From assembly GCF_021018805.1 (NCBI RefSeq), contig NC_086259.1, forward strand, positions 1,426,001 through 1,490,000: DNA of 64,000 nucleotides, read 5' to 3'. Source of the DNA: Prinia subflava. Lineage: Eukaryota > Chordata > Aves > Passeriformes > Cisticolidae. Shown piece after piece: positions 34,804 through 49,700 of this stretch. Made by a program: the position numbers and the translations under genes. Within the stretch, counting starts at the first letter, position 1. Each line of letters starts with the position of its first letter. The notes under the pieces are model-generated. The model made no database searches, was not told where the DNA came from, and worked only from the letters and a program-made list of their open reading frames with translations.

Positions 34804-36936
34804 TCAAATTACAGAAACAGTTGTCTTTAGGGAAAAAAAGAAGACATTAAAGTTACTTCTGGGAAGCAGCAGCAAAGTGGGAAATGAGGGAAACAGCCGT
34901 ATTTCAGCTGAACAAAACTGACACAGTAAAACTGATGGAAAACCTAAAAACACAAAGAGAACTGGCTCATGTTCTGTTCCTGATTGGCATCTGATCATTT
35001 CAGAGCTGTAAGTCCATAGCATTCTACAAAGCATAGTGCAAAAACAAAAGCCATTATATTTAAATACTAAAAATACTAACTCAGACTTCAGTAGATGATT
35101 TCTGATACAACAGCCACGGGCTTTATAAATGGTGTTGTCTGTTCGGTGGGTTCAGTATTTGGTCCCGGTTTTCTTCGTACTTCTCAATCATTTTCTGCAC
35201 GTCATGGTCAGCTCCAATGACCTTGGAAAGAAGATGGAAACACTGGAAATAACTGACACCACAGAACTTGGTTTCTCTTGAGCAGAACAGTACAGAACAG
35301 GACTACCAGTGCAGCCAAGCCGGGATACTCCAACAGATCTGCCCAAGCTGCTTTCTGCTGGGAATTTGGCATTCCCTGAAAGCTACACAGCTGATCCTGC
35401 AAGCCATCCCAGTGAACAGCCCCTCAAATTCCACTGCAGAGATGGCAGACCCCACTTTTATGCTCTACACCAACAGCTGTCACATTTGTCTGAGGCTGTC
35501 CTTCTCCAAAGGTTATCAGAAAAGCAGATTTATTTACTTTTACCACTGAACAACACTCCTGTTATTTCAGAAAGCACAATCCCCCACATGCCTAATTGGT
35601 TATAATTAAAATAATACTCACAAGTACTGGGCAGGAAACTTCAAACAGTGCACGTTTAATGAGCCACTCTTCATAGAGCTCGTGAATAGCCTCTAAATAG
35701 TCCTAGAAAAGAGGCACTGGAATAACACCAATGCCCAGGGATGACACACACATTGCAATCTTTATCCATTTGGGAAGCAGTTAAGAGACACATATAAAAG
35801 CCTGCAACACATATCTTCCGCTAACAAAAAAATAAAAAGCATCAGAAGGTTTTTGAGAAATGTTAATTCCCAGTATAAAGTTTAACTCCAGGAAGACCTC
35901 AAAGACACAGCTCACAGAAGCACAGGGCTCTCAGCTCCTTTTAAGATCAAGCAACCATGATGCTCTCCCACAGGTAAAAGGTGGTTCAAGATTTTTACAG
36001 AGGAAAATACTACAAGGTAAGGACAAGAAGGGCAAGGCTGCTAAGAATATGTATGGGGGGCACTTTCTGTGTCAATACATTTCCCTGAAATTCCCAGTTC
36101 ACTTTCTGGTAACTCAGTTTCCTCTAAAAGCTCTTCTGCCTGCCACCAATTGGTTTTTTGCTTCATGGGGACCACTTCACTTTCAGAACTGCTCCCCTCC
36201 TCTTCAGCAGAGCTGCAAAATAACACAAAAGCTCTTCAAATCCATCACAGGGGATTTATTCTCAAGGCAGGCAAAATTTCACTGGGCCCAAAATTTAGCT
36301 CTTTGCACAGATCTTCTACTGACAATTGCTCCTCCTGAGCCACCCACCCAGAGCTGCAGAGGGAACTGCATTTATGTCTGCTCAGGCTTTTTTAGAAGCC
36401 TTGTGGCATGAAGGGCCGTGCTGTAAACTGGCACAGAAAGTCACTGTTCCATCACCACCATTTGTTTCAAAGCAGATTCCCAAGCTCACAATTCTCATGG
36501 AGTTGCTTCTTTTCAGCCACAGCAGAGACACTTTTCATGCACAAACATCCTGGAGGGAGCAGACTACAAAGTGCCCAGGAAATCTCAGCACCTGCAAGCC
36601 CAGCTATCCGTGCTTCACCTGGTGCTTTTGTGGCATTTAATGGTACAAAGGCAATTGACTTTCACATCTTAGAGAAGATTACCAGAGGATTAATACTGCA
36701 CCTCAAGTCAGCTACAGTGCACTGACTACTACAACAGAACACCTGGGAGAGTCAGCGTGCATGACAGATCATTATTTTTTAAATAAATCAAAATTCAATA
36801 CTCAGGGTTTACTTTGCAGTAGAAACAGCTGCACCACATTTTGGCAGTATACTCAGGATACAATTTTAGTATTTAGACTGGAATCATTCCATTTTCAAAG
36901 CTCATTATAAGCACATATATCAGAGGAACTCCTTAC

Positions 36937-37016
36937 CAGAGGAATGACTTTTTCCTCTTCCCTGCATCGTGTCTATAGCCTCTCATAACAAACTTTAGGA
37001 GATGGCTGCAAATAAA
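36937..37016 (-). pseudogene. TK2: TK2 exon 8 with nonsense codon (B/C copy)
   Basis: Identical in sense to 16359-16438: same YLQPSP, same TAG (36973-36975), same intact acceptor and donor. Confidence 0.85.
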
Positions 37017-40000
37017 CTGCCGGAATAAAAAATTTAATAGTTATTTAAAAGCAAAGAAGTAGTTCTTTAAAAGCAAAGAAGTAACTCACTTCACAAACTA
37101 CAGAAGGGAAGGATCCTGGCTTGGGTACCACCACTAGACCTCCCCTTTGGCACTGCTGTGAGTCAACCCAGGAACCACCCACAAACCCAAGCTGTCTGAT
37201 GGTGTCCACTTTTATACTGAATAATGTGATTATCTATGAGCCAAGAAACAAGAAGTATTGCTTCTCCCAGAAGGGAAACCCACCCACAAACACAGCCCTC
37301 CAGAGCCACCAAGATGTTACCTATCAAATCCACTGAAACATCGATGTTGTTCTGGATCCAGTCAAACCATTCACTCAGGACAGCATAATCCACCTCTGGC
37401 ATTTTTCCCCTGAACAAACACAAGAGGCACAAATCACTCACTTAGCATCATGCAGAGATCAACTCCAAACTCTCATTTTGCTCACCAGACCAGAATCCCT
37501 CCCCATTTACTCATCATTTATGAAAAGGCCAGCATTATGCCCACCCAAATTGAAGGCCACACAAACCATTGTTCATAACATAGAAAGACCAAATCTTTTC
37601 TCTCTCTCTCTTTTTTTTTTTTTCAAGTACTCAACGATATTTATTGCTCAGGTTCTTTCTCTGTATCAGTATCAGTTCAAATCTATCCCAGGGCCTGTCA
37701 CCAGAAGGGCTGGATTTACTGAGCAGCACCAATAATTCCTTACAGAAGCCACAGTGAAATGCAGCAAAAAATATAATGTCAATGTGTAGATAAATTTACT
37801 CCCACTGTAAGAAATATTTGTGGAAAGAGTAGTGAAATATCCAATATGCTTAACTAGAACTCTGAACTCGGAGCACAGAATGTTGGAGACAAAGACCCCA
37901 AAGTTATCTCCGCAACAATAATAAAGTATCAGGCAACTCAAGTAAAAGGGAGTTACTGAGGACACGTTAAGAATCGCATACTATGTTTTTATTAGTGAAT
38001 CGATTTTCACTTAATACCATATTCTGATTGTCAAATATTACTAATTTTACAGTATCCTCTCTTCAAAACTGGTGACAGTAACACATACTCCATACTCTTT
38101 CCTAAATGCTTCTGCAACATAAAAATTGTAAAAAAGATGGAGTTGGGAGGCTCCTGTGCTCTCCAGCTGAGTAATTAAGACTAGTTATGCCATTTGAAAT
38201 AGGACCGAAGAAAAATATTCCACAGATTTCTAAACCAGTCCCCTGACAGCTTGCTTTGGTCATTTGCAAAACTGAGCAAAAGTAATAAAGCCATTTCCCT
38301 AAATATGGAAAAAAGCAAAACCCCCGTTTGCACCACCTCCCCTCTTGATCTGCCATCCAGAAATGGGGTAACACTGGTCACTGCTGCTCTTCCAACACAT
38401 CAGTTCTGGGTAGCAGGGATCTACATCAGCCAGACTCTCATTGTGCTACTTTTCTCCAGGACACACGGGGAAACAGGAAAGTTAAAAGCAACTGGAAATA
38501 AGAAAAAGCTCCACTGTTCTTACCCTAAAAGACAGATACCTCCAAGTCAATTCTGCACTGACCTGCCCTGCAGACAACACACCTTTGCTTTCCCTGGGAG
38601 GACTCTGGCTCAAGGTCCATAAAGATACAGGGAATATAAAAGGCACAAAATGATGTTTAAATTTCCAAAGTTTGCTCACATTTGACTCCTACCAAGTCAC
38701 GTTTTTACTGCCTAAGCCCAACACGAGCTGAGCAAGTTTTCTATCATAACTAGTGATGGATTCAGAGGGACACTGAACTGCAGAGCTCACCTACGGCACA
38801 CCCTGCACACTCGTGTGCACACATTTAAAACATACCTAACACAGCCAGATTGACTCATTTTTTAATGTGTCACAAACTAGCTACTTTCATACATTCCTCA
38901 AGCATTCCTTGTTTTATTTATAATCCCTTTAAAACACATCTTTTTCTTTTGGCTTGCTGTTGGTACTATCATTTGCCTTCTAGCTTGCTGTAACAAAACA
39001 AAGCAAATGCCTTTTTTCCAACATTTGAAAAGTGCTGAGGTCACAAAACATCTTAGAGGCCCTTAAAAATGTTATTATTATTTAATTAATTCCCAGAGTT
39101 GACACAAACAGATTTAGCCTAATAGCAACTAAATCTTTGGGAACAAAGCATTTTGTCTACATTAAAAAGAAATCAGCATCTAAAAAGGAGGCTATTCTGG
39201 GCTGCTTGCACTGTGTATGGACTGGGATGAATGATGTGAGTCTCTCCCCAGTGCCAAAGGCGGTCCCGCGGCAGAGAGGGATGACACTCGTGCAGCGTGG
39301 GTGACACCTTGTGGCACAAACCGGGTTTGTCCCTCCGGGCCACTGAAAAACCCACTAAAACCCATCTGTCGCAGACACTGCTGGCATAAGGTCAGCATCC
39401 CAAACAACCAAACAAAACCCTGATTCCTGCACTACCGCAGTTAGTTTGGGGTGGGTGAGTTATACCTAGGGCAGGTAATTGCTCTTGCTTTACTCACAGC
39501 CTACCAAAGCTCGCAGTCTTTTTTAATCCTGTCAATCCTGATTCTGTGCAAGGGCATAGGACTTGAGTCCCTGCTTGCAAGAAATGCCAATCCAGGGTGC
39601 CAGGCTGGCTAACGCAGCCCAGTTCTCTCCCTCCTGCAGCCTTATTCTTTATATCCTTGTGGTTTTTTACCTGTTCAGCGTGTGTTTGAGTCAAGCAAGA
39701 TTCGGGTATTCAGCTGGAGAGCAGATCACTTCAATAGATGGTGTCTAAACAACACTGAGTTCTAAATACTCAGGAGCAGTGCTGAAAAAGGTTTTCCAGA
39801 GTCCTACAGGAAGTGGGCAGCACCACCCATACCAAACACACTGCCACTCCAACACAGAACTGGCAGATTGCACAGGCCCCTTAAAATGCACACTACCAAA
39901 GGAATTATCATTTGATTAGATATACATTTTAAATAATTAATCCAAGAAAATAAAGTAGAAAGCCACAGCCCATACCTTCGATACAAGTTTTCCACAAAAA

Positions 40001-42541
40001 CGTGTTTTGCACTGTGAATCGACCGCTCCATCATCCTTATGGGGGAAATCTGCAACACAGAACTTCACCCTGTACATTTTCATGCTTGCTTCTCTGCAGA
40101 CTCAGGTGGCACATAGGAAACACAATTTTCAGAATCTAGTGAGAAACAAACTTCCTTGGAGGGTGGGAACCCCAAAACAAACAAGGACTCCTGATCTTAC
40201 TCTAATTTGTTATTCAGACACCAGCTCAAAGCTAAGTGGGAGCCAACTCAGGGTACAAAACAGCAGCAACCCACTTAGGATCTGCAGGATAATGGGAACT
40301 GTTGCTCCCCAAATAGCTGCTCCATCTCATGCATTGCTGGGTGACAGCACAGGGCTGACATCAGACATTCAAGCAAGGAAACAGGACTTTAAAAATAAGT
40401 AACTGCAGCTGACAGAGCCCTGGCCTCAGCCAGCACTTCATGTGTTCCACCACTACTTCATGTGGGAGCAGGGAGATCCTCTGACACTCTTGGGCCTGGC
40501 AGAGCAACTTCTCACCCAGGTTTCTGCACATTAACAAAGCAAAAATAGCTCCAGCAAGGCTCAAATGACAAAAAAAAGCTTAAATTGAAATACAGGGAGA
40601 TCCTCAGGAATTCTTGAATGAACCTCTCCAACAGAACAGGATTTCTGTGTCTTGGAAAAACACCTCTTCCAAAACCCTAATGATTATATGTGCCACTTCC
40701 ATATTTGGCACTGCTAAAAGTCTGCCCTAACACAAGCTTAGAAAACAGAACATAAGAACAATCAGTAAAATATAAGCATGGCATGTAAGACCAGGTCTTG
40801 TAATCAGGGAATGGAAGACAGCATAGAATGTAACAAAAGGTGTTTGAAGGAGAAAAGAATGAAGAAATCTTGATAAAAAAGGCAGGATGTGAAATTTAAT
40901 TTAAAAAAAAAAAGGAACAAATACAAGGAAAAAAAGGATGTAAACCACCTGAAAAAGCAATAGAAAACGGTAGTGGAAGTATTTTGCATAAATAGAAGAA
41001 GCAATGGCTAAATTTGTTCTAGACAGCACAAAGCAGTACTATGAATTCTAACATAAGGTTACTTGGTGTTTGCCAAAGATTCAAAATAATGAAATCACAG
41101 ACAAGTCACTGACATGAAATGAGGAAGAGATTTGTGCAAGCCGAGCTCCAGAAGTTGTGCCCAAACAGCAGGATCAGTTTGGGGAAGTTGTGAGCAAGCA
41201 GGAGGCAGAAGTTTTACCCCCAGAGCACATGCTGAGCATATCAATGTCTGCCCCACAGAAATCCTTACTCACTGCAGGAACAAAGAATGAACACACACAG
41301 CACCTTAACTCTTGAATACAAGGTTAAAAGGATTTCGCACTCCTAACCACATCTAATTACTCTTAAAATTAAAAGAAGAAGTTTCCTTACCATGGGCCTG
41401 GTGTGCTGCTCCAGCATGGTTAGCTGGACATAGGTCTGCAGAGTTATTCCCCACCTCGATGCATCCTGGTACATTAAGCCCTGGGGTCAGAGATGGAAGC
41501 AGGACAGATGGACACTTGTTAGGACAAACAGCACAACAGGAAGTTTGGGTTATTAGGAAGCTTTTGCCCTACAACAGCGTTGCTCTAAGAAGCACACTAA
41601 AATAGCTGACATCAGGTTTGATTAGAATTAAGTGATCATTTGCTCTCCACAATGGACAGTTAATGTACAATTATGGCCCTGTCCCTACAGACACTGAGTG
41701 GGAGGTTGGTTGAAGTCAGCAGGAATTAGTTACTCTGCACATAGAACAGTCAGAACCAAGTAATGAAAAAAACCCCTATCTACTACTCTATTTTTGTGCA
41801 CTGACAGACTCTCAGTACACCCAGTGCATCCAGATATCATACAGAGTTCTAAGTATGGTCTGGGTCTCAGAAAAGGTTAACAGGCAGCTGTTCTTCCCAA
41901 AGGATCCTCAGAGCAGCTCTCAGGTAGCTGTTCCACTTTCTGACTGCTGCAATTCCACACACACACAGAACTTACAAGAAACAATCTATCCTGCACAGCA
42001 GAGAAAGGATCTCACTCAAAATAAAACATCATTCAGTGTCTGTTGGCTGAGGTGACAAGTTTTAAGCCAGCAGCACAGCTTCAGCCCACAGGTCTGACCT
42101 TCTCCTTTTCTCCCTGCCAAGACCAGACTTTCCCAGTGCTCCGAGGCTGCTGTGGTGTCGTGCAACACGTGCCCCACCCTTTACTAACAATCAGAAAGGC
42201 ATCAGCAACTCCTAGGAGGGACAATTTACTCCTCCAGGGGGCCTGTGCTAACACTGATGGTATTTAACACGTGTCAGGGCAAGTATGGCTTGGGCTGTGT
42301 CCACAGGGCGGACCGCAGATCCCTCCTCAGCCACCACGGGGTTTGTGCAGAGGGCTGAGCCCCAAGCACAGCACTGACAGCAGGGACCACTTCCAGCACC
42401 ACGGCAGGGTTGGTGTGCAACTGCAGCTGGGACCCAGGGACAGCCCCGGGGCAACAGTTCCAAGAAGCCTCGGCCACCCAAAGGTCAACAGAAGCCCTCA
42501 ACGCCTCACTGAGCTGAATTTTCCTTATCTGCAGCAGCCAC

Positions 42542-43042
42542 AGGATCACAGATTCATACAGTGTTAAGGGGTTGGAATGGACCTTAAAAGATCATCCAGT
42601 GTCACCCTCTGCCATGGCAGGGACACCTTCCACTGTCCCAGGCTGCTCCCAGCCCCAGTGCCCAACCTGGCCTTGGGCACTGCCAGGGATCCAGGGGCAG
42701 CCACAGCTGCTCTGGGCACCCTGTGCCAGGGCCTGCCCACCCTCAGAGGAAAGAGTTTCTTCCATACATCCAACCTAAACTACTTCTCTTTCAATTTGTC
42801 CCCTTTTCCCCTTGTCCTGTCACTGCAGTTCCTGAGGAATTGTCCCTCTCTGGTTTCCCTGCAGCCCCTCAGACCCTGAAGGAGCTCTGGGGTCTCCACA
42901 CAAGCTTCCCCTCTCAGGCTGAGCAGCCCCAGCTCTCCCAGCCTGGCTCCACAGGGGAGGTGCTCCAGCCCCCTCAGCACCTCCGTGGCCTCCTCTGGAC
43001 TCGCTCCAACAGCTCCATGTCCTTCTTATGTTGGGGGCACCA
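42542..43042 (-). mobile_element. CR1 LINE 3' fragment, unit C
   Basis: Homologue of 745-1245 in TK2 intron 4. Confidence 0.8.
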
Positions 43043-46000
43043 GAGTTATTCAAAGAACTCCAGTCAAACAACATTAACTGACCGGATCCACCCCTCACCT
43101 TGAGTGACATCCTGCCCTTCTTTGAAACAGGCATAAGCACATTTAGAAAGAACTGCCACACTCAGGGCTCACCTTCCTGGGAATTGCTTTAATTCACACC
43201 CCACTGGACACCCAGTCCTTGCCAAAAGCACATTTTATATGCCATGCTTCTATTATATGCATGTCTTAATCACAGTAGAAGCTCTTTTGCTTTGTGGAGC
43301 TTTAATTTTTGCTGTGTAACGTTTGGATCACACCTTTTGGAGCAGTTTTACTGGCTGATAAAAAGCCATTACACGTCTTGCTAAAAGAACAGCCACTGTA
43401 ACTGCAGAAATAATTTCTGCCACTTACCAGTATATTGTGACCTCGAACATTCCTCCACTTGGTCAAAGGTTCCTTCAAAACCTGGTTAAAAAGAATAACT
43501 CCATGTTCAATGCATCTTGGATTCAAAATACTTAATGTGACCCTACAAGTGTACAACTATTTTTAAGGAATACTTGAGCAGTAAATCAGAGTATTCAGGA
43601 CTTGTATTGGAAACTCATCAGACTTAAAAAAACAGTACTGAATTCTGTAACGTAAAAGGTAATAATGAACACTGCTAAAAATAGAGAAATGCCAATACCC
43701 AACATATTCTTAGCATTTTTAAATGCTGATTAGACTACCTCATACGCCTGGAGAGAATTTTTTTTTTTTGGAGTCAAAATCAATGTGATGTAAGGGAAAG
43801 AACAGCTTAGCAGAGTACTTCGCATTTCAGTGACAAGCCCATCCCCTTACAAATTAACTTCTCAGAAAGTAACGCTTGCCAGCAAAGGAAGAGGACCAGA
43901 GTGCTACCACATTCTACCACAATGTGTTCTAACAAACAGAATGTATTCAAATCTTTTACAAAATGAATCAGAAAAGCGTCTACCCTGAATAGGTAAAATC
44001 ACAAGAGACTTGCCTGGTTCAAACAGGGTCTAAATCTGCAATAATACTGTAGAGTCAGGCCTAGGAGAATCTCATCAGCCAGGGAATTTAAGTAGCTACT
44101 TAAAAATGTTGCATGGTATGCAAATTAAAGTCTGTTATCCTTTGGATTAACAGTTAATTACTTCATAAGGACAATTCCTGTAAAATTACCAAATAATATC
44201 TGGCAACCCAGCATTTCGAGGAGGACTCCTAAAAATTATTACAAAATGTGTTGCCAGGTCTGTTGGGGAAAGCATTAATAACTGTTGTACAAAAACAATT
44301 GTTCAATCAAGGTTCGACCTTGATTTTGTTTAAAATACAACAAGCCTGCCCTTCCCCTAACCTGGTTCTAAGCAACACAAAATCAAATACCAGATCAGTC
44401 TAAAAAGTCTCCTGAACCAGTTCTAACAGATGTTCCTTCTTTTAAAAAAGCCATCTATTCACTGGGATCTCTGTTACATGGCATAGGTATTTTTACATAA
44501 TAATTCTTTACTTTGCTTTTACCACACCCATCTAAGATTTCAGTGACGTGAAATGGCAAACAGGCAAGCCCAAACATGCCCACGCTCTGCAAGTTGCTGT
44601 TACTTTATAAAGGTACAAACTCTGATTCACGGGTTTTACTGGGATTTTGGCATCCTGTACATACATACCACATGTGATCTACATTTCTCTGCTGCAATTT
44701 GCCTATAAAAAGTTGGGTTGGTGCCCCAGCAGCCCCTGGCTGCTCCCTCCTCACACACCCAAGGACACGGTGGATCTAAGACAAGCAGCTGCTCAGTGAT
44801 GGAAATAAGGACAAAGAAATGTGCATCCAGTACCTCAATGCTGGTAGTTTGTGCAAAATAATCCAGGCATGTTGTTTTTCCACTCGCAATGTTGCCCTCG
44901 ATACAGATCTGGTGAAAAACAGAGTCACTTTGAACAGTGAACAGTGTGTTAGAAATGCACCCTGCCCATTCCAACATGCCAGCTCCCTACCCTGGGAACG
45001 GATTATTTCATGGGAAGGCACTGGGGATCTCTTTGGATGTTGTGACTCTCCCAGAGCAGCACTTTTTCCCTCCTTGCTACCCCCACAGCCAGCCCCTGCC
45101 CTGCTTACAGCTTCCTCCCCCCTCCCAGGAGCCCGGGGGTTCCAGTGGGTCACTGCTGCTCCTCACTCTGCCACCACCCACCTCAGAGACCTGACTACCA
45201 GCTTCAAACAAGTGCCAGCTGAAGTAGTCATTTCAGCATCCATTGTATAGCTGGCTTAAACCTTAAGTGGGCTCACATTTTTATTTTCAGAAACCTAAAC
45301 AACTAAAATAAGCTAAGAGAATTTTTTTCAACCGCCTTAAAATAATTTATAGCCCAGGAGAGTTATATAAGGCAATGGCAAGGCTACACATGCAACACTG
45401 AACCCAAAATGCCACCTGTCCTGACACAAGCCCTCACAATTTTATTCCTAACAACTTTTGCACACATCTCTCACAATTTTATTACAATTTTCACAACTAG
45501 ACCAGCATAGCCTTGCAAGAGTATGACCCAGTGACAGACCCACCACTACAGTGACACAGCTACGGCCTACGCTTGCCAATACACACACTCAGATTATAAC
45601 TGAATTGTAATGAAAGAGGCTGCACTGTTTATTTTGCTTTCTGAACAAAATACAAATACTTACAATTCTCTTTCTAGCATCTTTTTTAATCAGATGCTTA
45701 TCTAGAATGGAAATAAACAACAGTTAAAATCAAAGTGGTCTTAAGAACTTAGTTATACTGAGCCTCTTAATGTGAGATGCTCTAGGACATTGTTAGGTTC
45801 CCTATGGCTTAACATGACACTATTTTCTAAATGATCAACCTTCAAGGTTCTAGGTAATTATTGGGTCATGTAACAGACACATTGTGGCACCGACTGACAC
45901 AGATTTAGCTGAAGTTGAACGCTGTCCCTGACGCTTACAAGTCCAACGCTGAGTGCTCACACTTTCACCACATTTTTGCTACATCTGCTGCTCCTCAGTG

Positions 46001-46345
46001 GGTTTGCGTAGAGGAAAAATGAATTTTAGAAAGACCAGCTGGCGCAGCACCCACTGGCCTCACAGGTCCGGCGGGTAAGAGCGAGGATTACAGAGCAGCT
46101 CCAAAATAAGCACCTTACACCTCAAAACAGGGCAAAAACACTGTCCAAGCCAAGCTGAGCTTACGAGACCCTTCACCCAGCCAAGCACGGCAGGAAGGCA
46201 GGGACGGGCTCGGCGGTCACCCCCGGTCAGAGCTCCAATCTGACCCCGCTCGCTCCTGTTGCCCCAAAGCCGCTCCAGGGTCTGACCCGGTCCTGCTCCC
46301 TCAAAGCCGCTGCACGGTCCGACCCCGCTCCCGGGTCCGACCCCT

Positions 46346-46449
46346 CTCTCGGTCTGATCCAGCTCTCGGTCTGATCCAGCTCTCGGGTCTGATCCAGCTC
46401 TCGGGTCTGATCCAGCTCTCGGTCTGATCCAGCTCTCGGGTCTGACCCC
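46346..46449. repeat. 17-18 bp minisatellite in TK2 intron 1 (about 6 units), unit C
   Basis: Six units; the third, fourth and sixth carry the extra G, whereas in unit B these are the fourth and sixth. Confidence 0.9.
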
Positions 46450-46667
46450 GCTCCCGCTCCCCCAAAGCCGCTCCAGCGCATCCCGAGGGCTCGCACTGAC
46501 CCGAAGCCGGGTTCAGGGGCGGTCGCCGGGCCCGTCCCGTCCCCTCCCCGCGGTTCCGCCCCGCACTTACGGCCGGTAGCGGCGCGGGGCCCGCCCGCTG
46601 AGGGGCCGGGGACGGCGCTGCCCGCGCCCCGCTGGCCCCAGGCCCAGGCCGCGCCCCGCCGCCACAT

Positions 46668-46794
46668 TGCCCATCCCGCTGCCGCCCGGACCCGCACCGG
46701 ACCCGGCTCCGCCCCGCTCCGGCCCTTCCGCCGCCGCCCCATCACTTCCTCCGCCCCTGAGGCGCTCTGAGGCGGGGCTGGTTCAGCGCTGGCG
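46668..46794. promoter_or_regulatory. Bidirectional TK2/CKLF promoter, unit C
   Basis: Same length as in A and B. It carries the B-type change CTTCCGC (from 46725) in the first ETS-like core. Confidence 0.75.
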
Positions 46795-49700
46795 ATGGCA
46801 CCGGGATCACCTGCGGGATCGGCTCCGGGATCTCCCCGGCTGGAGGGGCCGTCCCGGGGTGCCAGTCCCGCCGGGCACCGCCCGGGCAGCGCTGCCGGCC
46901 CGACGCGGCTGCCGCTGGACCGGGCCTTCCCCCGCTCGGCGCGGGGCGCGGTGAAGATCGCCCGCACGGTACGGCCTGGGGCGGCCCCGGGGCCCGCGGC
47001 ATGGCCCGGGCCGGCGCTGACCCCGTCCCCTCCTGTCCCGCAGCTGGTGGCGCTGGCCGCCTTCATACGCTTCCTGACCGCGGGCGAGCACGAGTTCTAC
47101 ACGGGGTATGCCGGCCTGGAGACGGTGACAACCGTCTTCTTCCTGCTGCTCTACCTGCTGAGGCTCGACGTGCGGATGCGGTGCCTCTACTGGCCGCTAG
47201 CTGTGAGTACCCGTGGGCTCCGAGTACCGGGGTGCTCTGGATGTGAGTACCGATGTCCCCTGGCCGTGAGCATTGATGGACTCGGGCCGTGAGTACCAAT
47301 GTTCCATAGCTGTGGGTACGGCTATCCCCTGGCTGCGGGTACTAATGTCCCCTGGCTGTGGGTACTAATGTCCCCTGGCTGGTGGTACCAATGTTCCCTG
47401 GCTGTGGATATAGCTGTCTCCTGGCTGTGGATACTAATTTCCCCTGGCTGTGGATATAGCTGTCCCCTGGCTGTCCTATGGCTGTGGGTCCCAATGTCCC
47501 CTGGCTGTGGATATGGATGTCCCCTGGCTGTGGCTACCAGTGTCCCCTGGCTGTGGCTACCAGTGTCCCCTGGCTGTGGATATGGCTGTCCCCTGGCTGT
47601 GGCTACCAGTGTCCCCTGGCTGTGGGTACCAATGTCCCTGGCTGTGGCTACCAGTGTCCCCTGGCTGTGGGTACCAATGTCCCCTGGCTGTGGCTACCAG
47701 TGTCCCCTGGCTGTGGCTACCAGTGTCCCCTGGCTGTGGGTACCAATGTCCCTGGCTGTGGGTACCAGTGTCCCCTGGCTGTTGCAGCTGCTGGCTGTGA
47801 GTGCCAGCAGGGCAGTGAACAGGAGGGATCTCCTGTCCCAGGGGACTTTGTCAGCCAGCCCAGTGATTGTTTCTGTACAGGTAAGACAAGCCCTCGTGTT
47901 CTGTGGAGGTTGAGGCAGGTTTTCCTAACGGAGCGTTCTGTTCCATCAGTTCTGGATGGCTGCTGGATCGGTAACAGCCCTCCCGGCACAGGCACTGTTT
48001 GCCTCTTTGCCTTTGTTGTGTAACACCTTCACACCACCAACTAGTCACACACTTTCACCCAAATACCCACGAGTTCTGCTCCTACCTCCCTTTTGTACAT
48101 GTATTTGCTGCTTCGGTCTATCAGGTGTAGCCAAGTTGCAAAATATATCAGGCAAAAACAACAGAAGAAATGTAAAATGAGGAAGTTTTACTATAAACAC
48201 TCTTTTTACCATCAAACCACTGGGTGTCAGTGTCTCAGTGTCCTCTCACACAGATACTGCTGTAACTCTGTTTTCATGGCAATCCAGCCATTTTTCACCA
48301 TGCCTTCTCTGTTGGGAGCTCTCCACGTTCTCCTTCAGGCCTGTATTTCCAAATAAATATTTTGCTTCCACTACCTGTTTCAGGATATTTTGAACTCGGT
48401 GACTTCAGCGATGTTACTCATCCCTGTGGGCTTGACTGCAGTAAAAATCAAGACCAACAAGGGGATAATGGCTGGAGGAGTAAGTAGGAACCTTGTTAAC
48501 GAATTTCAGTTCTTAAAGTGCAGTGATTTGAACCTCTTGGTACACTGACATTGTGGAAGGACCATGCAAACAACTGTCTTGGAAGAACACTCAGCAGTAG
48601 CAAACAAGGTACATTCAAGTGTATCTCACAAAAAGAAAATAATCCTCCCATGACTATTAATTTAAAGATGACAAGAATTAGGAATTGCTGCAGAGAAGTA
48701 CTGAAACATTCAGAATTTCTAGTGTTTTTAAGTAATCTACATTTGCTACCATAGCTTGAAATCCCAGGTGGGGGAATCCCTAGCTCTTTTAGAACTATCC
48801 AGTTTGGCTATTTGAGAAAAAATTACAACAGTCCTGCTAAAAAGAGTTGAAGCTTTTTAACAGACACGCTGGTACCTCCCTCCTGGCATGTACATTCTTG
48901 TTTCTGACACAAACTGAGGAATTATGTCAGTTGAACAGGGGTTTTGTTCATACTATGATTGTAAGAATTCATCTTCTTAAGATTTAACCAAATTAATAGT
49001 TTGTGTAACTGATATTTTTAATTCAAATGGCAACTAATGTAATTAACCTTAATAAACAGCTAGGAGGGGAAGAAAACCCCTCAGTTTTAAAAGTCTCTAG
49101 AAGTACAAGATACAGTACAAGCTGAAATGTGACAAGAAACCAAAAGAAACCTCAAACCTACAACAGAGGTCTTTCAAACTGAGCTTAGGAGATGGTGGGG
49201 GGGAAAGTTGATGGCTTCATTGGCAACAGCATCCTAAAAAGGAGACTTTGTGATAGATTGACTGTGCTGGAATAGAATTTATATTCTCAGTTGTGAAGTT
49301 CACAGAAATTAAAGGTGGGAGCAGGAGACTGAGCAGGTAGCTGGGAACACAAGTTTGGGTGGAACATGTGACATCTCCAGTGCTGGGAGGGACAGAATCA
49401 CCCCCAGCCAGTTCTCCTGAGGCACAAACTGCCTTGAGCTGTCCTCTCGCAAGAGCTCTCCTGAAAATAACTCCCCTGATCAGATAATTCAGTGCTTTCA
49501 GAAAAAACCCTGTGTGCATGTGGGGTGAGGCTGAAGGGCAGGAACTGAGTGAGTTAACTCAATGGCTCTTCTGCAAACACATTTTTCCAGTTACCTGCCT
49601 GAGGTTGTCTATTTTCTGAGTAGTTTAGTGCATTTTATTCAGTTTGGAGAATGTTTCCCTTTCAGAGGAGAAGAGCATTTTCCTGCTGGGCTTGTTTCCA

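Larger units (their letters stand above)
21219..41796 (+). repeat. Tandem segmental duplication, unit B
   Basis: This 20578-bp copy is collinear with unit A. It lacks the LTR-like insertion, has the longest CKLF minisatellite, and has a 34-bp deletion at about 32609. Together with units A and C it holds two TK2 segments, one CKLF and one CMTM3 remnant. Confidence 0.97.
35123..46667 (-). pseudogene. TK2: Thymidine kinase 2, second complete copy, with the same exon 8 stop
   Basis: Exons (minus): 46571-46667, 45664-45701, 44834-44908, 43428-43481, 41391-41480, 39976-40049, 37321-37409, 36937-37016, 35622-35702 and 35123-35221. Lengths and phases are identical to the previous copy. The TAG in exon 8 is at 36973-36975. 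Splice sites are intact. The protein differs only slightly: exon 1 has PSAGGP where the others have PSASGP. As before, translation would end after 186 residues, before the lid. Apart from exon 8 there is no frameshift or stop. The kinase motifs (P-loop, ERS, DASRWG) are complete. Confidence 0.85.
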
